Source: Streptomyces lanatus
GTDB lineage: Bacteria > Actinomycetota > Actinomycetes > Streptomycetales > Streptomycetaceae
Length of the DNA stretch: 64,000 bases
NCBI RefSeq assembly: GCF_014655715.1
Contig: NZ_BNBM01000025.1
Span: 62,001 to 126,000 of the forward strand
Reading direction: 5' to 3'
Shown in pieces: positions 34,466 to 43,364 of this stretch (position 1 is the first letter of the stretch; every line of letters starts with the position of its first letter). A program made the position numbers and the translations under genes. Below the pieces are notes generated by a model that saw only the letters and a program-made list of their open reading frames with translations, made no database searches and was not told the origin of the DNA.

Positions 34466-35077
34466 ATGCCGCTGCATGTCCCCCCGGCTCCCGCGCCCGC
34501 ACTTCGCTCCGTCCTCACCGCACTCGGCTCGCCCACCGCGGTCCGCGAGGCCCGAACGCCCACGCTGCGCGCCGCCCAGGGGCCCGCCACACCCGAACTC
34601 CCGCTGCCCGTCCATGTCCTGGACGAGTTCACCCCGGCGGGCGTGTCCGCGACCCGGCTGGCCGGCTGGCGCTTCCTGATCCGGTGCGGGGAACGCGCGG
34701 TGGCCGCGGCCGAGACCCGGCTGACCCCGGACGGCTGGGCGTTCTCGCACTTCTTCGAGGGGCCGTACATCGACTCGACCGAGCGCGCGCTGCGCCAGGC
34801 GGAGACGATCACCCAGCCCTACCAGCCACGTCTGCTGTCGTTCCCGGGCCTGTACATGCTCGCGCTCTGGCTGCACGGCGACTGCACCGCCGACGGCGCC
34901 ACCGGACACCCCGATCCCGCCGACATCCTGGTGCCGCTGGCCCCGGCCCCGCCCGGCATCGCCGCCCATGTGCCGCACCGGGTCGCCGAACTGCTCCCGG
35001 TGCTCACCCACCGGGCGACCCCCGCCGCGCCGACCTCACTGCCACCGCTGCCGCCGCTGCTGGGCTCCCCCGCCTGA
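34466..35077 (+). CDS. Hypothetical protein, Streptomyces-type
   Basis: 203 aa from ATG 34466, with GAGAGG 10 nt upstream. Proline-rich ends flank a central folded region (GWRFLIRCGERAVAAAETRLTPDGWAFSHFFEGPYI, then AETITQPYQPRLLSFPGLYMLALWLHG), which looks like a small globular domain with a hydrophobic core. No signal peptide or known catalytic motif. A hairpin follows the stop. Similar proteins occur singly in Streptomyces genomes as far as I recall; function unknown. Confidence 0.72.
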   Translation: MPLHVPPAPAPALRSVLTALGSPTAVREARTPTLRAAQGPATPELPLPVHVLDEFTPAGVSATRLAGWRFLIRCGERAVAAAETRLTPDGWAFSHFFEGPYIDSTERALRQAETITQPYQPRLLSFPGLYMLALWLHGDCTADGATGHPDPADILVPLAPAPPGIAAHVPHRVAELLPVLTHRATPAAPTSLPPLPPLLGSPA

Positions 35078-35089
35078 TCCGACTCCCCC

Positions 35090-35127
35090 GCGTACCCCGC
35101 CTCCCCTTTCCGGGTCGCGGGGTACGC
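35090..35127. terminator. Hairpin terminator after the hypothetical gene
   Basis: GCGTACCCCGC pairs with GCGGGGTACGC, an 11-bp stem with a 16-nt loop, 13 bp past the stop codon. Confidence 0.7.
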
Positions 35128-35507
35128 CTGTGTCCGGTGAGGGGATTAGTCTCGTAACGGACAAAAGAAAACCGCATCGACAAACTAATTCGCTCGCCCG
35201 AGCGACAATGCGCTCGAACGAGCCCTGAGAACCGCCAAGGGCACCTGACCCGCACGGACTAGCCCCATCCGACCACTGCGAACCACCCGAATTGATAGTG
35301 GAGTTGGGATGAACCATCCACGCGGGTGAAGCGTCATCAACCTGTGAGAAAGCGGTGCTGCCAAATCCCTGCGGATTGACGCCCGTGGGGCAACACTGGG
35401 TTCCGACCGACTTATCACAACGGGGGGCGGCCATGAACGAAGCTTCACGCCGCGAAACAGACACACCAGCCATCTCACAGATCACGACAGAGCGAAAGAC
35501 ACCATCC
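35128..35507. other. 380-bp region ahead of the DUF5999 gene
   Basis: Between the terminator and the DUF5999 start there is lower-GC DNA with no convincing separate gene. The DUF5999 frame stays open upstream to an in-frame ATG at 35433 (with a G-rich run before it), so a longer form is possible. The rest probably holds promoter and leader. Confidence 0.4.
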
Positions 35508-35714
35508 ATGTGCCAGCACCAGCCACCGTGTCCCGAAGCCAACTCCGCCGACCGGGAGTCCGCCCGCCTCATGGCGCACCACCCGGAGCAGGGATGGAGC
35601 CTGCTGTGCAACGGCGTTCTGCTCTTCGAGGACACCGGTGAGCTCCTGCCCGACGGCCAGATCATCGCCCCGCACCGCCCGCTGGGCGCCGGCAAGGTGA
35701 TGACCGCCGCGTAG
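35508..35714 (+). CDS. DUF5999 small protein
   Basis: 68 aa from ATG 35508, matching the usual length and start of the family. It begins with two cysteines (CQHQPPC) and has the conserved core ARLMAHHPEQGWSLLCNGVL then LLPDGQIIAPHRPL. The Cys/His pattern hints at a small metal-binding protein. An in-frame ATG at 35433 would add 25 residues that lack this conservation. It is monocistronic and followed by a hairpin. The family is widespread in Streptomyces and uncharacterised. Confidence 0.85.
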   Translation: MCQHQPPCPEANSADRESARLMAHHPEQGWSLLCNGVLLFEDTGELLPDGQIIAPHRPLGAGKVMTAA

Positions 35715-35785
35715 CGCCGCCCGGCGCACGACGCGGAAAGGCCCTGCACGACCGGGCGGCACGACGGACGCCCGGAGTACTCCCA

Positions 35786-35821
35786 GGGGCCGGTCGCAGA
35801 CCCTGACTGCGAGCCGGCCCC
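35786..35821. terminator. Hairpin terminator after the DUF5999 gene
   Basis: GGGGCCGGTCGCAG against CTGCGAGCCGGCCCC: a 14-bp stem with one bulged base and a 7-nt loop. Confidence 0.75.
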
Positions 35822-35863
35822 GATGTGTGTCCGGGGGCGCTCACGCACCGTAGTGCGCCGTGC

Positions 35864-35896
35864 GTCCCGGGCGACCCTCGTACGGACGCCCGGGAC
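35864..35896. terminator. Hairpin terminator of the xylanase operon
   Basis: GTCCCGGGCG pairs with CGCCCGGGAC (10 bp, 13-nt loop), 17 bp past the xylanase stop on the minus strand. Confidence 0.75.
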
Positions 35897-35912
35897 ACCT
35901 GGCGCGGGCGGC

Positions 35913-36947
35913 CTACTTCAGCGCCTGGCGCAGCGCGAAGTAGGCGGGCTTCGGCCGCAGTTCCTCGTCCCAGGGCAGGGCCGCGCCCTCACCCGGGAAG
36001 AACGCCGGGATCCAGCTGTACTTGTCCGTGTAGTCCCAGACCGTGATCCCCACACATCGGCGCACCGCCAGGCAGGCCTCGGTCATGTCCCGGTACCAGT
36101 CGGCCTGCTGGTCCAGCTTCTCCTCGGTGGCGGGCAGCTGCATCCGTACGTCGACCTCGGTGAGCGCCGTGTCGAGGCCGAGCCGGGCGAAGCGGCGGAG
36201 GTTGTCCTCCAGCGTGGTCGGATATCCGTACTGGAGCGCCAGATGGGTCTGGAGGCCGAAGCCGTGCAGCGGGACGCCCTGGGCCTCCAGCTGCTTGGCC
36301 AGCTCGTAGTAGGCGTCGCTCTTCGGGCCCGTCGCCTCGACGTTGTAGTCGTTCAGGTACAGCCTGGCCTTCGGGTCGGCCTGGTGGGCCCAGCGCAGGG
36401 CGTCGGCGATGTAGCCGGGGCCGAGCGTCTTGTAGAAGACCGTCTCGCGGTAGGTGCCGTCCTCGTTGAACGCCTCGTTGACGACGTCCCAGGCGTAGAT
36501 CTTGCCGCGGTAGTGCCGCACCTCGGTCTGGATGTGCTTCTTCAGCACGGCCCGCAGCTCGGGTGCCGTCCACTCCCGGCTCGTGAGCCAGTCGGGCAGT
36601 TGGCTGTGCCAGACGAGGGTGTGGCCGCGTACCTTCTGATGGTTGGCGCGGGCGAGGTTCACTATCTCGTCGCCCTTGGTGAAGTCGAAGACGCCCTGCT
36701 GGGGTTCGGTGGCGTACCACTTCATGCCGTTGCCGGGCGTGATCTGGTCGAACTCGCTGCCCAGGAGCTTCTTGTACGGCTCGTCGACGAGTTCGGGATT
36801 GTCGGTCGCGCTGCCGAAGTAGCGGCCGTGGCGCTCGGCGAGGTCGGCGAGGGTGGGTGGCCGGTGATCCGCCTGAGCGGGCGTGCCGGTGACCGCGACC
36901 AGGGCGGCCGCGAGGGCGCCGACGAGTCTGAGCCGGTTCTTGCGCAT
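35913..36947 (-). CDS. Secreted GH10 endo-1,4-beta-xylanase
   Basis: 344 aa, a catalytic domain only, with no carbohydrate-binding module. Signal peptide: basic start, hydrophobic core and a likely cut after AQA (residue 26). GH10 landmarks: GMKWYATEP, GHTLVWHSQLPDW, acid/base Glu158 in WDVVNEAFNE and nucleophile Glu264 in ALTEVDVRM, so it should be active on xylan. GAGGAG precedes ATG 36947. It follows the ABC permease gene by 57 bp with no terminator, so it is the last gene of the sugar-uptake operon: the enzyme cuts xylan outside and the importer takes in the oligosaccharides. Confidence 0.95.
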   Translation of the reverse strand: MRKNRLRLVGALAAALVAVTGTPAQADHRPPTLADLAERHGRYFGSATDNPELVDEPYKKLLGSEFDQITPGNGMKWYATEPQQGVFDFTKGDEIVNLARANHQKVRGHTLVWHSQLPDWLTSREWTAPELRAVLKKHIQTEVRHYRGKIYAWDVVNEAFNEDGTYRETVFYKTLGPGYIADALRWAHQADPKARLYLNDYNVEATGPKSDAYYELAKQLEAQGVPLHGFGLQTHLALQYGYPTTLEDNLRRFARLGLDTALTEVDVRMQLPATEEKLDQQADWYRDMTEACLAVRRCVGITVWDYTDKYSWIPAFFPGEGAALPWDEELRPKPAYFALRQALK

Positions 36948-37004
36948 GGTGCGACTCCTCACTGGGTGGATGGTGGGTGAGCCGTACGTCCGCCTGTGCG
37001 CGTG

Positions 37005-37835
37005 CTAGCCCTTGGTCGCGCCGGCGGTGAGGCCGCCGACGAGCTGGCGTTCGGCGACCGAGTAGAAGGCGAGGGCGGGGACCATGGCCAGCACGAGGTA
37101 GGCGAAGACGCGGGCGTAGTCCGCGGAGTACTGGCCCTGGAACTGCTGGACGCCGATCGGGATGGTCCACCAGGTGGAGTCGGTGAACACCAGCAGCGGC
37201 AGGAAGAAGTTGTTCCAGCTGGTGACGACGGCGAGGACCGAGACGGTGCCCAGCGCGGGCCGTGCCATGGGCAGCAGCACCCGCCAGAAGAACCCGAAGG
37301 GGCTGCATCCGTCGAGCGTGGCCGCCTCCTCCAGCTCGCCGGGGATCTCCCGGAAGAAGCCGCGCAGGATGATGATGGTCATGGGCAGCCCGAAGGCGGC
37401 CTGCGGGAGGATCACGCCGAGCGGGTTGTCCAGCAGGCCCATGGAGCGCAGCAGCAGGAACAGCGGCAGGGCGGCCACCGCGAAGGGGAACATCAGCCCC
37501 ATGGTGAAGAGCGTGAACAGTCCCTCCCGGCCGCGGAAGGCGAAGCGCGCGAAGGAGAACGCGGAGAGCGCGGAGACCGCGACGACCAGGACGGTCGTAC
37601 CGATCGCGATCAGGGTGCTGTTGCCGATCAGCCGCCAGAAGTCCCCGGAGCCGAGGATGTCCGTGTAGTTGCCGGCCACCCAGGACTCCGGCAGCCCGAC
37701 GGGGTTGCGGGACAGCTCGTCGGTGGACTTGAAGCCGGACAGCACGGCGTACAGCAGTGGCACGACCATCACGGCGCCGACGACGACGAGGATCACATGC
37801 AGCGGCAGGTTCTTCCTGCCGGACCTGGCCGTCAC
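37005..37835 (-). CDS. Sugar ABC transporter permease, MalG type
   Basis: 276 aa with six helices. The permease coupling motif EAATLDGCSPFGFFWRVLLPMARPAL (EAA loop that contacts the ATPase) is at about residues 165-190. The GTG start at 37835 overlaps the stop of the preceding permease gene by 4 bp (GTGA). The reading frame stays open far upstream, but that is not coding. Works with the MalF-type permease and the lipoprotein upstream; the ATPase is not in the operon, as usual in Streptomyces, where MsiK serves many sugar importers. Confidence 0.93.
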   Translation of the reverse strand: MTARSGRKNLPLHVILVVVGAVMVVPLLYAVLSGFKSTDELSRNPVGLPESWVAGNYTDILGSGDFWRLIGNSTLIAIGTTVLVVAVSALSAFSFARFAFRGREGLFTLFTMGLMFPFAVAALPLFLLLRSMGLLDNPLGVILPQAAFGLPMTIIILRGFFREIPGELEEAATLDGCSPFGFFWRVLLPMARPALGTVSVLAVVTSWNNFFLPLLVFTDSTWWTIPIGVQQFQGQYSADYARVFAYLVLAMVPALAFYSVAERQLVGGLTAGATKG

Positions 37836-38836
37836 TTGGCGCCTCCGCGCATCGTGGTGGTGGCTCCCTGGAGATCGCGGCGGAGCACGAACCGCTGGTA
37901 GGCGAGGGCGAAGACGAGGCTGATGCCGAACATGGCCACGCTGATCGCGCTGGCGTAGCCGACCTGGTAGCGCTTGAAGCCGTACTGGAACATGGTCACG
38001 GCCATCGTCTCGGAGTGATGGTCGGGGCCGCCCGCGGTGGTCACCCAGACCAGGTCGAAGAGCTGGATCGACCCGATCACGGACAGGAACACGCTGATCC
38101 TGAGGGTGGGCGCGAGCAGGGGCAGGGTGACACTGCGGAAGCGCTGCCAGGCGTTCGCGCCGTCGATGAGCGCGGCCTCGGTCAACTCGGCCGGGATGGA
38201 CTGGAGTCCGGCCAGGTAGAGCATCATGTGGAAGCCGAAGTACTTCCAGGTCATGACCAGGAAGAGGGTGGCCATGACGTTCGACGGGTCGGCGAACCAC
38301 TCGCCGCCGAGCCCGTCGAGACCGATGCCGCCGAGGATCCGGTCGGCGAGGCCGTCGTCCGGGGCGAAGATCATGCCGAACAGGACGCCGGTGATCGCCT
38401 CGGACAGGACGTAGGGCCCGAAGAACAGCATCCGGTAGAAGGCCCGGCCGCGCAGCTTCTGGTTGAGCAGGACGGCCATGGCGAGCGCGAACGGCAGCTG
38501 GATCGCGAGGGACAGCAGGACGAGGAGCAGACAGCGCCACAGGTCGCCGAGGAAGACGGGGTCCTGGAAGAGCCGGGTGAAGTTGTCGCCGCCGATGTAG
38601 TCGGACGGCATCCCGAAGCCGCCCCAGCGGAAGAAGGCCGCGTACAGCGCGAACAGCATCGGCAGCAGCACCAGGACGAGGAACAGCACCAGGGCGGGCA
38701 CCTGGAAGCCGACCGCGGTGAGCCAGTGCAGCAGGCGCCGCCGGGCCCGCCCCCGGGCCGCGCCGGCGGACGGGGGCGGGCGGTCGACGCCGGGGCCGGG
38801 CTGCTTGTCGGCGGACGGCAGGTACGTGGAGGTCAT
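37832..38836 (-). CDS. Sugar ABC transporter permease, MalF type
   Basis: 334 aa. A proline-rich cytoplasmic N-terminus (about 1-35) precedes six helices; the coupling loop reads TEAALIDGANAWQRFRSVTLPLLAP. It is 6 bp downstream of the solute-binding gene and overlaps the next permease by 4 bp. Forms the transmembrane channel with the MalG-type protein for oligosaccharides released by the operon's xylanase (inferred from context). Confidence 0.93.
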   Translation of the reverse strand: MTSTYLPSADKQPGPGVDRPPPSAGAARGRARRRLLHWLTAVGFQVPALVLFLVLVLLPMLFALYAAFFRWGGFGMPSDYIGGDNFTRLFQDPVFLGDLWRCLLLVLLSLAIQLPFALAMAVLLNQKLRGRAFYRMLFFGPYVLSEAITGVLFGMIFAPDDGLADRILGGIGLDGLGGEWFADPSNVMATLFLVMTWKYFGFHMMLYLAGLQSIPAELTEAALIDGANAWQRFRSVTLPLLAPTLRISVFLSVIGSIQLFDLVWVTTAGGPDHHSETMAVTMFQYGFKRYQVGYASAISVAMFGISLVFALAYQRFVLRRDLQGATTTMRGGAK

Positions 38837-38842
38837 CGCCGG

Positions 38843-40138
38843 CTACTGCTCTTCCTTCGCGGTCTTCGTGATCGACTCGGCGACCTGCTGCGGGGACTTG
38901 GACCCGGCGATGAGCGCGCCGACGCTGTCGTTGACCTCCTGGCCGACCGCGGGCGCGTAGGCCTGGTCGAGGTAGAGCTGGAAGCCGGTGGCGGCCTTCA
39001 ACTGGGCCTGTACGGCCTTGATGTTGGGGTCGGTGAGGGCGCTCTCGGCGGCCGGGACGACCGGGATGACGCCGGTCTTCTTGACCAGCTCCACATCGGT
39101 GGCCTCGGAGGCGAAGAACTTCAGGAAGTCCACGGCCTCCTGCGGGGCTCCGCTGCGCAGGGCGTGTCCGCCGCCCCCGCCGAACACCTCGGTGATCGTG
39201 CCCTTGCCGCCCTCGACCGCGGGGAACGGGAAGAAGCCGAGGTCGTCGCCGAGGCCCTTGCCGGCGTCGGCCTGGACGACCGGGGCCCACTGGCCCATGA
39301 GCTCCATCGCGGCCTTGCCGTTGCCGACGGTCGCGGCCTGGCCGGTGGGGCTGGAGTAGGCGGCGCCGAGGAAGCCCTTCTGGAACGGCTGGAGGTCGAC
39401 CAGCTCCTGGAGGTGCTGTCCGGCCTGGACGAACGAGTCGCCGGTGAAGTCCTTGTCGTCGTACGCCTTCTGGAGGGCGGAGGCGCCGGCGGTGCGCATC
39501 GAGAGATAGGCCCAGAAGTACATGCCGGGCCACTTCTCCTTGCCCGCGAGAGCGAGCGGGGTGGTGCCCTTGGCCTTCAACTTCCGTACGGCGTCGAGGA
39601 AGCCGCTCCAGGTGGTCGGGGGTTCGGCGATGCCCGCGTCCTTGAAGAGCGCCTTGTTGTACCAGAAGCCGATCATGCCGATGTCGAAGGGGATGCCGTA
39701 CACCTTCTCGTCCAGCAGGTACGGCTCCTTCGCTACCGGCAGCAGGCCCTCGGCGAAATCCTTCGTACGGTCCGTGAGGTCCTCGACCAGCCCGGCGTCG
39801 ACCTGCTGCTTGAGGACGCCGCCGCCCCAGGTGTGGAAGATGTCGGGCAGCTTCCCGGAGGCGGTCAGCGCGGTCATCTTCGATTTGTAGGCGTCGTTCT
39901 CCAGCTGGACGATCTTCACCTTGACCTTGGGGTTCTGGGCCTCGAACTTCTTGGCCAGCGCCGCCCAGACGCTCTTGGTCGGCTCGGTGGTGGAGATGTT
40001 CCACCACTCGATGGTGGTCGTGCCGTCCGACGACCCTCCGTCCGAGTCGCCACCGCAACCGCTCAGTGCCGTCATGCCCACACCGGCCGCGGCGGAGGCC
40101 GCGAGAAAACCTCTGCGGGACAGTCCCGGGTCGCCCAT
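38843..40138 (-). CDS. Sugar-binding lipoprotein of ABC importer (xylo-oligosaccharide type)
   Basis: 431 aa. The start MGDPGLSRRGFLAASA has a twin-arginine motif (SRRGFL, 7-12) and a lipobox LSGC (Cys28), giving a Tat-exported lipoprotein. The mature part is a family 1 solute-binding protein (TTTIEWWNISTTEP, IFHTWGGGVLKQ, YGIPFDIGMIGFWYNKALF) and resembles BxlE-type xylobiose binders of Streptomyces. ATG 40138 has AAGGAG 6 nt upstream; a longer in-frame start would disrupt the operator. First gene of the operon, behind a perfect 15-bp palindrome. Confidence 0.92.
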   Translation of the reverse strand: MGDPGLSRRGFLAASAAAGVGMTALSGCGGDSDGGSSDGTTTIEWWNISTTEPTKSVWAALAKKFEAQNPKVKVKIVQLENDAYKSKMTALTASGKLPDIFHTWGGGVLKQQVDAGLVEDLTDRTKDFAEGLLPVAKEPYLLDEKVYGIPFDIGMIGFWYNKALFKDAGIAEPPTTWSGFLDAVRKLKAKGTTPLALAGKEKWPGMYFWAYLSMRTAGASALQKAYDDKDFTGDSFVQAGQHLQELVDLQPFQKGFLGAAYSSPTGQAATVGNGKAAMELMGQWAPVVQADAGKGLGDDLGFFPFPAVEGGKGTITEVFGGGGGHALRSGAPQEAVDFLKFFASEATDVELVKKTGVIPVVPAAESALTDPNIKAVQAQLKAATGFQLYLDQAYAPAVGQEVNDSVGALIAGSKSPQQVAESITKTAKEEQ

Positions 40139-40155
40139 CTTGCGCTCCTTGATGA

Positions 40156-40170
40156 TTCGAAAGTTTCGAA
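40156..40170. promoter_or_regulatory. Operator TTCGAAAGTTTCGAA of the xylan operon
   Basis: Perfect 15-bp palindrome, 17 bp upstream of the sugar-binding gene and downstream of the inferred promoter, in position to block transcription. It contains the CGAAA-N-TTTCG form reported for xylan and xylobiose regulation in Streptomyces (BxlR-type LacI repressors). No LacI gene is present in the window. Confidence 0.75.
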
Positions 40171-40201
40171 GCTGATCCAGAAAGCTGCGTTGCTGCCGCA
40201 C

Positions 40202-40229
40202 CCTAGAGACAGCTGCCGAAGGGTGGCAA
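40202..40229 (-). promoter_or_regulatory. Possible promoter of the sugar ABC operon
   Basis: On the minus strand: TTGCCA (40229-40224), 16 bp, TCTAGG (40207-40202). A 12-bp palindrome CCTTGTACAAGG lies just upstream at 40232-40243 and may bind another regulator. Confidence 0.45.
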
Positions 40230-40340
40230 CCCCTTGTACAAGGTGAATCATTGCGGCACAGACGGTGGACGGGTCCTCGCGGCTGAGAGATCGAAACATT
40301 CGGGTAGCTCGGCGAACCTTACGGCGCGGGCAAACAGCAA

Positions 40341-40385
40341 GGGCGGCGATCATCGACCCGGTCTCCCGGCTGATGATCGCCGCCC
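40341..40385. terminator. Hairpin terminator of the antiporter operon
   Basis: GGGCGGCGATCATC pairs perfectly with GATGATCGCCGCCC: a 14-bp stem and 17-nt loop, 23 bp past the antiporter stop on the minus strand. Confidence 0.85.
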
Positions 40386-40407
40386 AAGTGGCGCTTGCTT
40401 CTACGAG

Positions 40408-41646
40408 TCAGGCAGGACCGTTGCCCTGAACCGCCTTCGGGGTCTCGTCCGGGGCGGGCGCCTGCGCCGGGCGCGGTTCCGACGGGGTGCGGCGCCGTGC
40501 GATCCAGGCGGCGGCCGGTTCGGTGTAGCGGGCCGTGAGGGGGCCCACGATCACCAGGAGCAGCACATACGCGGTGGCCAACGGCCCGAGCGACGGCTCG
40601 ATTCCCGCGGTCACGGCGAGGCCGGCGATCACGATCGAGAACTCACCCCGGGCCACCAGCGTCCCGCCCGCACGCCACCGCCCCTTCGCCGACACCCCGG
40701 CACGCTTCGCGGCCCAGTACCCGGTCGCGATCTTCGTGAACGCCGTGACCACGGCCAGCGCCAACGCCGGCAGCAGTACCGGAGGGATGCTCGCCGGATC
40801 GGTGTGCAGCCCGAAGAAGACGAAGAACACCGCCGCGAACAGATCCCGCAGCGGTGCCAGCAGATTGTGCGCGCCCTCCGCCACTTCCCCGGACAGGGCG
40901 ATGCCCACCAGGAACGCCCCCACCGCGGCCGAGACCTGCAACTGCTGCGCGACCCCCGCCACCACCAGCGTCAGACCCAGCACCACCAGCAGCAGCTTCT
41001 CCGGATCATCGCTGGAGACGAAGCGAGAGATATGGCGGCCGAACCGCACCGCGAGCAGCAGAACCAGCCCCGCCACTCCCAGTGCGATGGCCAGCGTGGC
41101 ACTGCCCGCCGCGAGACCCGCCCCGGCCAGCAGAGCCGTCACGATCGGCAGATACACCGCCATCGACAGGTCTTCCAGCACGAGGATGCTCAGGACCACC
41201 GGTGTCTCACGATTGCCCAGCCGCCCCAGATCGCCGAGCACCTTCGCGATCACACCGGACGACGAGATCCAGGTCACCCCGGCAAGGACCACCGCCGCGA
41301 CCGGGCCCCATCCCAGCAGCAGCGCCATCAACGCGCCCGGCACCGCGTTCAGCCCGGCGTCGACCAGACCCGCCGGATACTGCGTCTTGAGATTGGAGAC
41401 CAGATCGCTGGCCGTGTACTCGAGGCCGAGCATCAGCAACAGCAGGATCACCCCGATCTCGGCCCCGATCGCGACGAACTCCTCACTGGTGCCCAGCGGA
41501 AGGAGCCCGCCCTCCCCGAACGCCAGCCCGGCCAGCAGATACAGGGGTATCGGCGAGAACTGGAACCGCCCGGCGAACCGGCCCAGCAGACCGAGGCCCA
41601 GGATGATCGCACCGAACTCGATCAGGAAAACCGCGGAAGAATGCAT
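40408..41646 (-). CDS. CPA2-type cation:proton antiporter
   Basis: 412 aa, 12 to 13 hydrophobic helices, KefB/KhtU-like. The region EIGVILLLLMLGLEYTASDL and EDLSMAVYLPIVTALL contain the acidic residues on the ion path, and VTWISSSGVIAK is the discontinuous-helix segment. It lacks the cytoplasmic RCK domain of KefB; that role is taken by the separate gene immediately upstream (6 bp away), the arrangement of KhtT/KhtU K+/H+ antiporters. Likely ejects K+ in exchange for protons under stress. Terminated by a strong hairpin. Confidence 0.9.
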   Translation of the reverse strand: MHSSAVFLIEFGAIILGLGLLGRFAGRFQFSPIPLYLLAGLAFGEGGLLPLGTSEEFVAIGAEIGVILLLLMLGLEYTASDLVSNLKTQYPAGLVDAGLNAVPGALMALLLGWGPVAAVVLAGVTWISSSGVIAKVLGDLGRLGNRETPVVLSILVLEDLSMAVYLPIVTALLAGAGLAAGSATLAIALGVAGLVLLLAVRFGRHISRFVSSDDPEKLLLVVLGLTLVVAGVAQQLQVSAAVGAFLVGIALSGEVAEGAHNLLAPLRDLFAAVFFVFFGLHTDPASIPPVLLPALALAVVTAFTKIATGYWAAKRAGVSAKGRWRAGGTLVARGEFSIVIAGLAVTAGIEPSLGPLATAYVLLLVIVGPLTARYTEPAAAWIARRRTPSEPRPAQAPAPDETPKAVQGNGPA

Positions 41647-41652
41647 CGCGGC

Positions 41653-42138
41653 TCACACCCGCCCGAGTATCTCGGCGGCCGACTCCACACCTTCACGAGT
41701 CCCGATCACGATCAGGATGTCGCCACCGGCCAGCCGGAAGTCCGGCGTCGGCGAAGGAATCGCCTGGGCCCGCCTGAGCACCGCGACGAGGGAGGCGCCG
41801 GTCTCCGTACGCATTCTGGTGTCGCCGAGGACACGCCCGTTCCAGTACGAGTTCGAGGACAGCTCGATGCGCTCCGCCACCAGTCCCAGGTCGGTGGTGG
41901 ACAGCAGGTTCGGGCTGTGGTGCGAGGGGGCCAGCGCATCGATCAGCGAGGCCGTCTCCGGCTCGGTCAGATGCAGCGACTGGGCGCAGGCGTCGGGGTC
42001 GTCGGACCGGTAGATGTTCACCGTCCGAGTGCCGTCCCGATGGGCGATCACCGACATATGGCGGTGTTCACGCGTGGTGAGGTCGTACTGGACACCGATC
42101 CCCGGCAAGGGGGTGGCGCTCATCCGCGGAGCAGGCAC
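41653..42138 (-). CDS. RCK-C-type regulatory subunit of the antiporter
   Basis: 161 aa from GTG 42138, chosen because GGGAGGGAGGGG lies directly upstream; ATG 42123 is an alternative without a ribosome site. The C-terminal half (LSSNSYWNGRVLGDTRMRTETGASLVAVLRRAQAIPSP then GDILIVIGTREGVESAAEIL) is a TrkA-C (RCK_C) ligand domain. In KhtT such subunits bind cyclic di-AMP or respond to pH and gate the antiporter, here the next gene, 6 bp downstream. Confidence 0.85.
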   Translation of the reverse strand: MPAPRMSATPLPGIGVQYDLTTREHRHMSVIAHRDGTRTVNIYRSDDPDACAQSLHLTEPETASLIDALAPSHHSPNLLSTTDLGLVAERIELSSNSYWNGRVLGDTRMRTETGASLVAVLRRAQAIPSPTPDFRLAGGDILIVIGTREGVESAAEILGRV

Positions 42139-42392
42139 AACCCCTCCCTCCCTGTTCGTCGCGACGCTGGTGCGGGCCGCGGACCGGCCCGGTCGGGCGC
42201 CGCGGCGAGGATCATCGTGCCAGGTGCGCACGGGCCCGGAACATGGGTGTCAGCACGGATGGACACGCGGTGTGCGCACCGGTCAGAGTGGTGCGGGGCA
42301 GTGGGCCCCGTCGCAGGTCAGACCCCGGAATGGGGCTTTCGGTGACGGCAGGGGACAGTGGAGGTGAGGGTCACCGGGAAGGGAACGCGATC

Positions 42393-43364
42393 ATGACGTT
42401 GTACTGGCGGATCTTCCTTCTCAACGCGGCGGTGTTCCTCGCCGCCGTCCTGCTGCTCCTGGGCCCGGTCACCGTCTCCACTCCGGTGCTCCTCGGTGAG
42501 GCGCTGGTCCTGCTCGCCGGACTGGTCGTGATGCTGATCGCGAACGCCCTGCTGCTGAGGATCGGACTCGCGCCGCTGGCCCGGCTGAACCGGGCGATGG
42601 CGACCGCCGATCTCCTCCGGCCCGGGAGTCGCACGACCGTCACCGGGCCCCATGAGATCGCCGAACTCACCCAGACCTTCAACGCCATGCTCGCCCGCCT
42701 GGAGACCGAGCGGGCCACGAGTTCCGGCAGGGCCCTGTCCGCGCAGGAGGCCGAACGCCACCGGCTCGCCCAGGAACTCCACGACGAGATCGGCCAGACC
42801 CTCACCGCCGTACTGCTCCAGCTCAAGCACGCCGCCGACAACGCCCCGCGGTCCGTGCGCGCCGACCTCCACCAGGCGCAGGAGACCACCCGCTCCGGCC
42901 TGGACGAGATCCGGCGCATCGCCCGCCGTCTGCGCCCTGGTGTCCTGGAGGAACTCGGTCTGCACAGCGCCCTGCGCGCCCTGACGACCGAGTTCACGAC
43001 GTCGAGTCTCAGCGCCACGGCCCACCTCACACCGGGCCTGCCGCCCCTCGACCCCGCCACCGAACTCGTCCTCTACCGCATCGCCCAGGAAGGGCTCACC
43101 AACACCGCGCGCCACGCCCGCGCCACCCGCGTCGAGGTCCATCTGCGCCCCCTGCCCGACGCCCAGGTGGCTCTGCTCGTCCGCGACAACGGCAGGGGAA
43201 TCGGTACGGCACCGGAAGGCGCCGGCATCAGCGGCATGCGGGAACGCGCCCTCCTCATCGGAGCCGACCTCGCCATCGGCCGGGGCCCGCACGGCGGCAC
43301 CGACATACGTCTGCACGTCACCGGCAGCACCACCGCACCCCGTCCTCAGGAGAACGCGCGATGA
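42393..43364 (+). CDS. NarL-type sensor histidine kinase
   Basis: 323 aa. Two helices (about 5-25 and 34-56) enclose only a few outside residues, so the signal is probably membrane-borne or cytoplasmic. A HAMP-like linker (57-110) leads to the HisKA_3 dimer domain with the phospho-site His130 (RLAQELHDEIGQ) and an ATPase domain (NTARHARATRVEVHL, DNGRGIG, GISGMRERA). ATG 42393 has GGGAA-type purines upstream. Its stop overlaps the response regulator start by 4 bp, so the pair is coupled. Confidence 0.9.
   Translation: MTLYWRIFLLNAAVFLAAVLLLLGPVTVSTPVLLGEALVLLAGLVVMLIANALLLRIGLAPLARLNRAMATADLLRPGSRTTVTGPHEIAELTQTFNAMLARLETERATSSGRALSAQEAERHRLAQELHDEIGQTLTAVLLQLKHAADNAPRSVRADLHQAQETTRSGLDEIRRIARRLRPGVLEELGLHSALRALTTEFTTSSLSATAHLTPGLPPLDPATELVLYRIAQEGLTNTARHARATRVEVHLRPLPDAQVALLVRDNGRGIGTAPEGAGISGMRERALLIGADLAIGRGPHGGTDIRLHVTGSTTAPRPQENAR

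Noticed and set aside
37005..40058. Single 1017-codon minus-strand frame spanning three ABC genes
   Set aside because: Only its last 276 codons are the MalG-type permease; the rest is an out-of-frame reading of the two upstream genes.
37757..40246. 829-codon open frame on the plus strand, antisense to the sugar ABC genes
   Set aside because: It is the shadow of GC-rich genes on the minus strand: composition is Arg/Gly/Glu/Asp-rich without any fold signature or ribosome site, while the opposite strand encodes clear permease and lipoprotein genes.
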